DNA from: Candidatus Pacearchaeota archaeon
Lineage (GTDB): Archaea > Nanobdellota > Nanobdellia > Pacearchaeales > GW2011-AR1
Assembly (NCBI GenBank): GCA_016186375.1
Contig: JACPLS010000062.1
Span: 1-13,620 of the forward strand
Direction: 5' to 3'
Length of the DNA: 13,620 nt
Shown: positions 12,227 through 13,620 of the stretch, one piece after another
How the letters are laid out: each line of letters opens with the position of its first letter
How positions within the stretch are numbered: the stretch's first letter is position 1
Translations under genes and position numbers: made by a program
Notes under the pieces: generated by a model
Databases searched by the model: none
What the model was told of the DNA's origin: nothing
What the model saw: only the letters and a program-made list of their open reading frames with translations

Positions 12227-12471
12227 CAAGAGAAATAGATGAAGTAATAATCGATGTAATTAGAACTGGGGTGGAAGCAAATAAAAGGGAGAGTTTAGAC
12301 ACTAATTCTATTTATGACAGATTAGAAATTAGAGGAAGTAAAATATCTGATAGTTATCTTAGAGCACGGCTTAAGATAATGGTTAAAAGAGGAATAATTA
12401 AGAGACAAATTGAAAGGGATGGCAGTCATCAATACTATCATTATAAATTACCTGGGGGGGTCAGAGCTTAA
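12223..12471 (+). CDS. Unrecognised 82-aa winged-helix-like protein between uL14 and uL24
   Basis: The ATG at 12223 overlaps the uL14 stop as ATGA, giving 82 residues. An upstream in-frame ATG (12187) would overlap uL14 by 40 nt and is less likely. The sequence fits a small winged helix-turn-helix: helix 1 EVIIDVIRTGVEANK, then SIYDRLEIRGSKISDSYLRA as the turn and recognition helix, then KIMVKRGIIKRQIERDGSHQ, and a Tyr/His-rich wing YYHYKL. This suits nucleic-acid binding, perhaps an operon regulator or a ribosome-associated factor; the role is inferred. A 7-G run (12454-12460) near the 3' end is the richest G tract here and lies 13 nt before the uL24 ATG, so it may act as its ribosome-binding site. 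Confidence 0.75.
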   Translation: MTREIDEVIIDVIRTGVEANKRESLDTNSIYDRLEIRGSKISDSYLRARLKIMVKRGIIKRQIERDGSHQYYHYKLPGGVRA

Positions 12472-12473
12472 AA

Positions 12474-12878
12474 ATGAAAAAAAAGTTTTCAACATCGTGG
12501 AATTCAAGCAGTCAGCCAAGAAAGCAGAGAAAATATATAGCTAATGCTCCCCTGCATAAAAGGCATAAGTTTTTAAATGCAAATCTTTCGAAAGATTTAA
12601 GAAAGAAGTATGGCAAGAGAAGTCTTCCCCTCAGGAAAGGGGATGAGGTGCTTGTCATGCGCGGTGCCTTTAGGAAAAAAAAGGCAAAAATAACTTCTGT
12701 TAATTTAAAAAATATAATGATTACATTAGAAGGAATTCAGAGGACAAAGAAGGATGGGTCAAAAGTCAATATCAAATTTCACCCTTCCAGCCTTCAAATT
12801 CATACTTTAAACTTAGATGATAAAGAGCGACTAGCAATTTTACAAAGGAAAGGAGAAAAGAAAAATGTTTCAAACTAG
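12474..12878 (+). CDS. rpl24: Large-subunit ribosomal protein uL24
   Basis: uL24 (134 residues) is an early 23S-binding assembly protein near the tunnel exit. The archaeal N-terminal block (SSSQPRKQRKYIANAPLHKR) is followed by the KOW region LPLRKGDEVLVMRGAFRKKK and KITSVNLKNIMITLEGIQ, then the HPSSLQIHTLNLDDKER end. It has two more bases than a pure overlap after the winged-helix gene, and overlaps the eS4 start by 14 nt. Its KOW motif is normal. Confidence 0.95.
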   Translation: MKKKFSTSWNSSSQPRKQRKYIANAPLHKRHKFLNANLSKDLRKKYGKRSLPLRKGDEVLVMRGAFRKKKAKITSVNLKNIMITLEGIQRTKKDGSKVNIKFHPSSLQIHTLNLDDKERLAILQRKGEKKNVSN

Positions 12879-13494
12879 ACAGGCAGCTTCAACAAAGCTT
12901 CCGATTCAAAGGAAAGGGACAAAATATGTAGCAAAAGCCAGAACATTTGTTAATGATTCAGTGCCTGTTGTTATAGCAACCAGAGATATGCTTAAATTAG
13001 CCAGAACAGCGAGGGAAGTTAGAAAAATGATCAATGAAAAAATGTTGAAAATTAATGGGCGAATAGTTAAGGATTATAGAGATAGTATATGCCTATTTAA
13101 TCAATTTGAAGCAGGTAAAACTTTTCAATTAATTCTTCTTCGCACTGGAAAATTTGCATTTAAAGAACTGAATAAGGCTGAATATATGGTTTTTAAAGTA
13201 AAAGGAAAAAATATTATTAAAAAAGGGAAAATTCAATTAAATCTACATGATGGAACCAATATTCTTATTGATAAGAAAAACATTGTAAATGGAGATTCAG
13301 TTTATTTAGATGATAAAAAGAAGATTGTTAACCATATTTCCTTAGAAAAAGGTGGAAAGGCTTTTGTGATTAGAGGAAAGCATCAGGGGCTATATGGAGT
13401 TATTGAATCTATTGAAGATAATAATGTTTCAGTTAAATTAGAAAATGGAGGAACAGTAAACCTCAAAAAAGATATTCTGTTTGTTTTGAAATGA
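12865..13494 (+). CDS. Small-subunit ribosomal protein eS4
   Basis: eS4 (209 residues) is an archaeal/eukaryotic 30S protein. It shows the typical start TKLPIQRKGTKYVAKA, an S4-like region with VVIATRDMLKLARTAREVRK and KMLKINGRIVKDYRDSI, and a C-terminal KOW motif GGKAFVIRGKHQGLYGVIE. It is slightly shorter than most members, mainly at the N-terminus. GC content drops along the gene: 26 of 60 bases at 12961-13020 but 13 of 60 at 13201-13260. The GGAAAGGAG ribosome-binding site precedes the ATG, which lies 14 nt inside the end of uL24. The stop overlaps the next ATG as ATGA. Confidence 0.93.
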   Translation: MFQTRQAASTKLPIQRKGTKYVAKARTFVNDSVPVVIATRDMLKLARTAREVRKMINEKMLKINGRIVKDYRDSICLFNQFEAGKTFQLILLRTGKFAFKELNKAEYMVFKVKGKNIIKKGKIQLNLHDGTNILIDKKNIVNGDSVYLDDKKKIVNHISLEKGGKAFVIRGKHQGLYGVIESIEDNNVSVKLENGGTVNLKKDILFVLK

Positions 13495-13620
13495 AAGCAC
13501 AATTACAACAGCCCGATATTAGAGAACTTAAACTAGAAAAATCTGCAGAAACGAGGACAAAATCTAAAATAGTTAAGAAAGTTACAGAAAAGAAAAATAA
13601 AAAAGAAAATTCTATGCGCG
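13491..13620 (+). CDS. Probable 5' part of uL5 with charged N-terminal extension (partial)
   Basis: An open frame starts by ATGA overlap with the eS4 stop and runs to the window edge. The first 41 residues are Lys/Glu-rich (KLEKSAETRTKSKIVKKVTE). They are followed by an in-frame ATG-CGC (13614) at the point where archaeal uL5 normally begins Met-Arg. uL5 follows eS4 in the standard archaeal order, so I infer uL5 with an extension like that of uL22. The identity is positional because no uL5 motif is in the window; a separate small gene in front of uL5 is the alternative. Confidence 0.5.
   Translation, partial: MKAQLQQPDIRELKLEKSAETRTKSKIVKKVTEKKNKKENSMR

Noticed and set aside
1..13620. CRISPR array, rRNA, or intact insertion sequence
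   Set aside because: I looked for regularly spaced direct repeats, rRNA motifs and transposase genes and saw none in the window.

Overview
The window looks like a piece of an AT-rich archaeal chromosome. The evidence is gene content and order: an archaeal-type S10/spc ribosomal-protein cluster that includes aIF1 and eS4, archaeal-type N-termini on uL3 and uL2, TATA-like promoters, and very tight gene packing. The reduced gene set (no rnp1/Rpp29 between aIF1 and uS17), low GC, Lys/Glu-rich extensions on r-proteins and a small-genome feel suggest a DPANN-type lineage such as Woesearchaeota or Pacearchaeota. That placement is an inference; no rRNA is present to confirm it.

Region 1 (1-5000) is accessory DNA. 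Positions 1-459 hold no convincing gene but contain several inverted and direct repeats, including one that could fold as a three-way junction. They are followed by a small two-helix membrane protein (460-771), a frameshifted C-terminal remnant of a PhnB-like VOC-fold protein (about 941-1131), a GT-C membrane glycosyltransferase of the PMT/ArnT type (1144-2763, minus), a perfect 17-bp inverted repeat, and a membrane-anchored protein with an Ig-like Big_7-type domain (2870-3598, minus). A divergent promoter region then leads to an AbiEii-like nucleotidyltransferase toxin overlapping an AbiEi-like winged-helix antitoxin (3715-4988). The antitoxin reading frame ends in a UUCG-capped palindrome.

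Region 2 (5124-13620) is a plus-strand translation operon: uL3, uL4, uL23, uL2, uS19, uL22, uS3, uL29, aIF1, uS17, uL14, uL24, eS4 and the start of what is probably uL5. The order is the standard archaeal one, but five unrecognised small genes are spliced into it: 42 aa between uL3 and uL4, 90 aa between uL23 and uL2, 128 aa between uS19 and uL22, 123 aa between uS17 and uL14, and 82 aa (winged-helix-like) between uL14 and uL24. Each is in the operon direction and joined to its neighbours by ATGA overlaps, 1-2 nt gaps or short overlaps, so each should be co-transcribed and translationally coupled with r-proteins.

These five genes are the main discovery candidate: lineage-specific ribosomal, ribosome-assembly or operon-regulatory proteins. 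The only real break in the operon is a 154-nt gap before uS3, which carries a protein-like antisense reading frame. Other points for review are a changed uL2 active-centre loop (HPF where HPH is usual), a roughly 95-residue charged extension on uL22, a similar N-terminal lead on uL5, and the absent rnp1.
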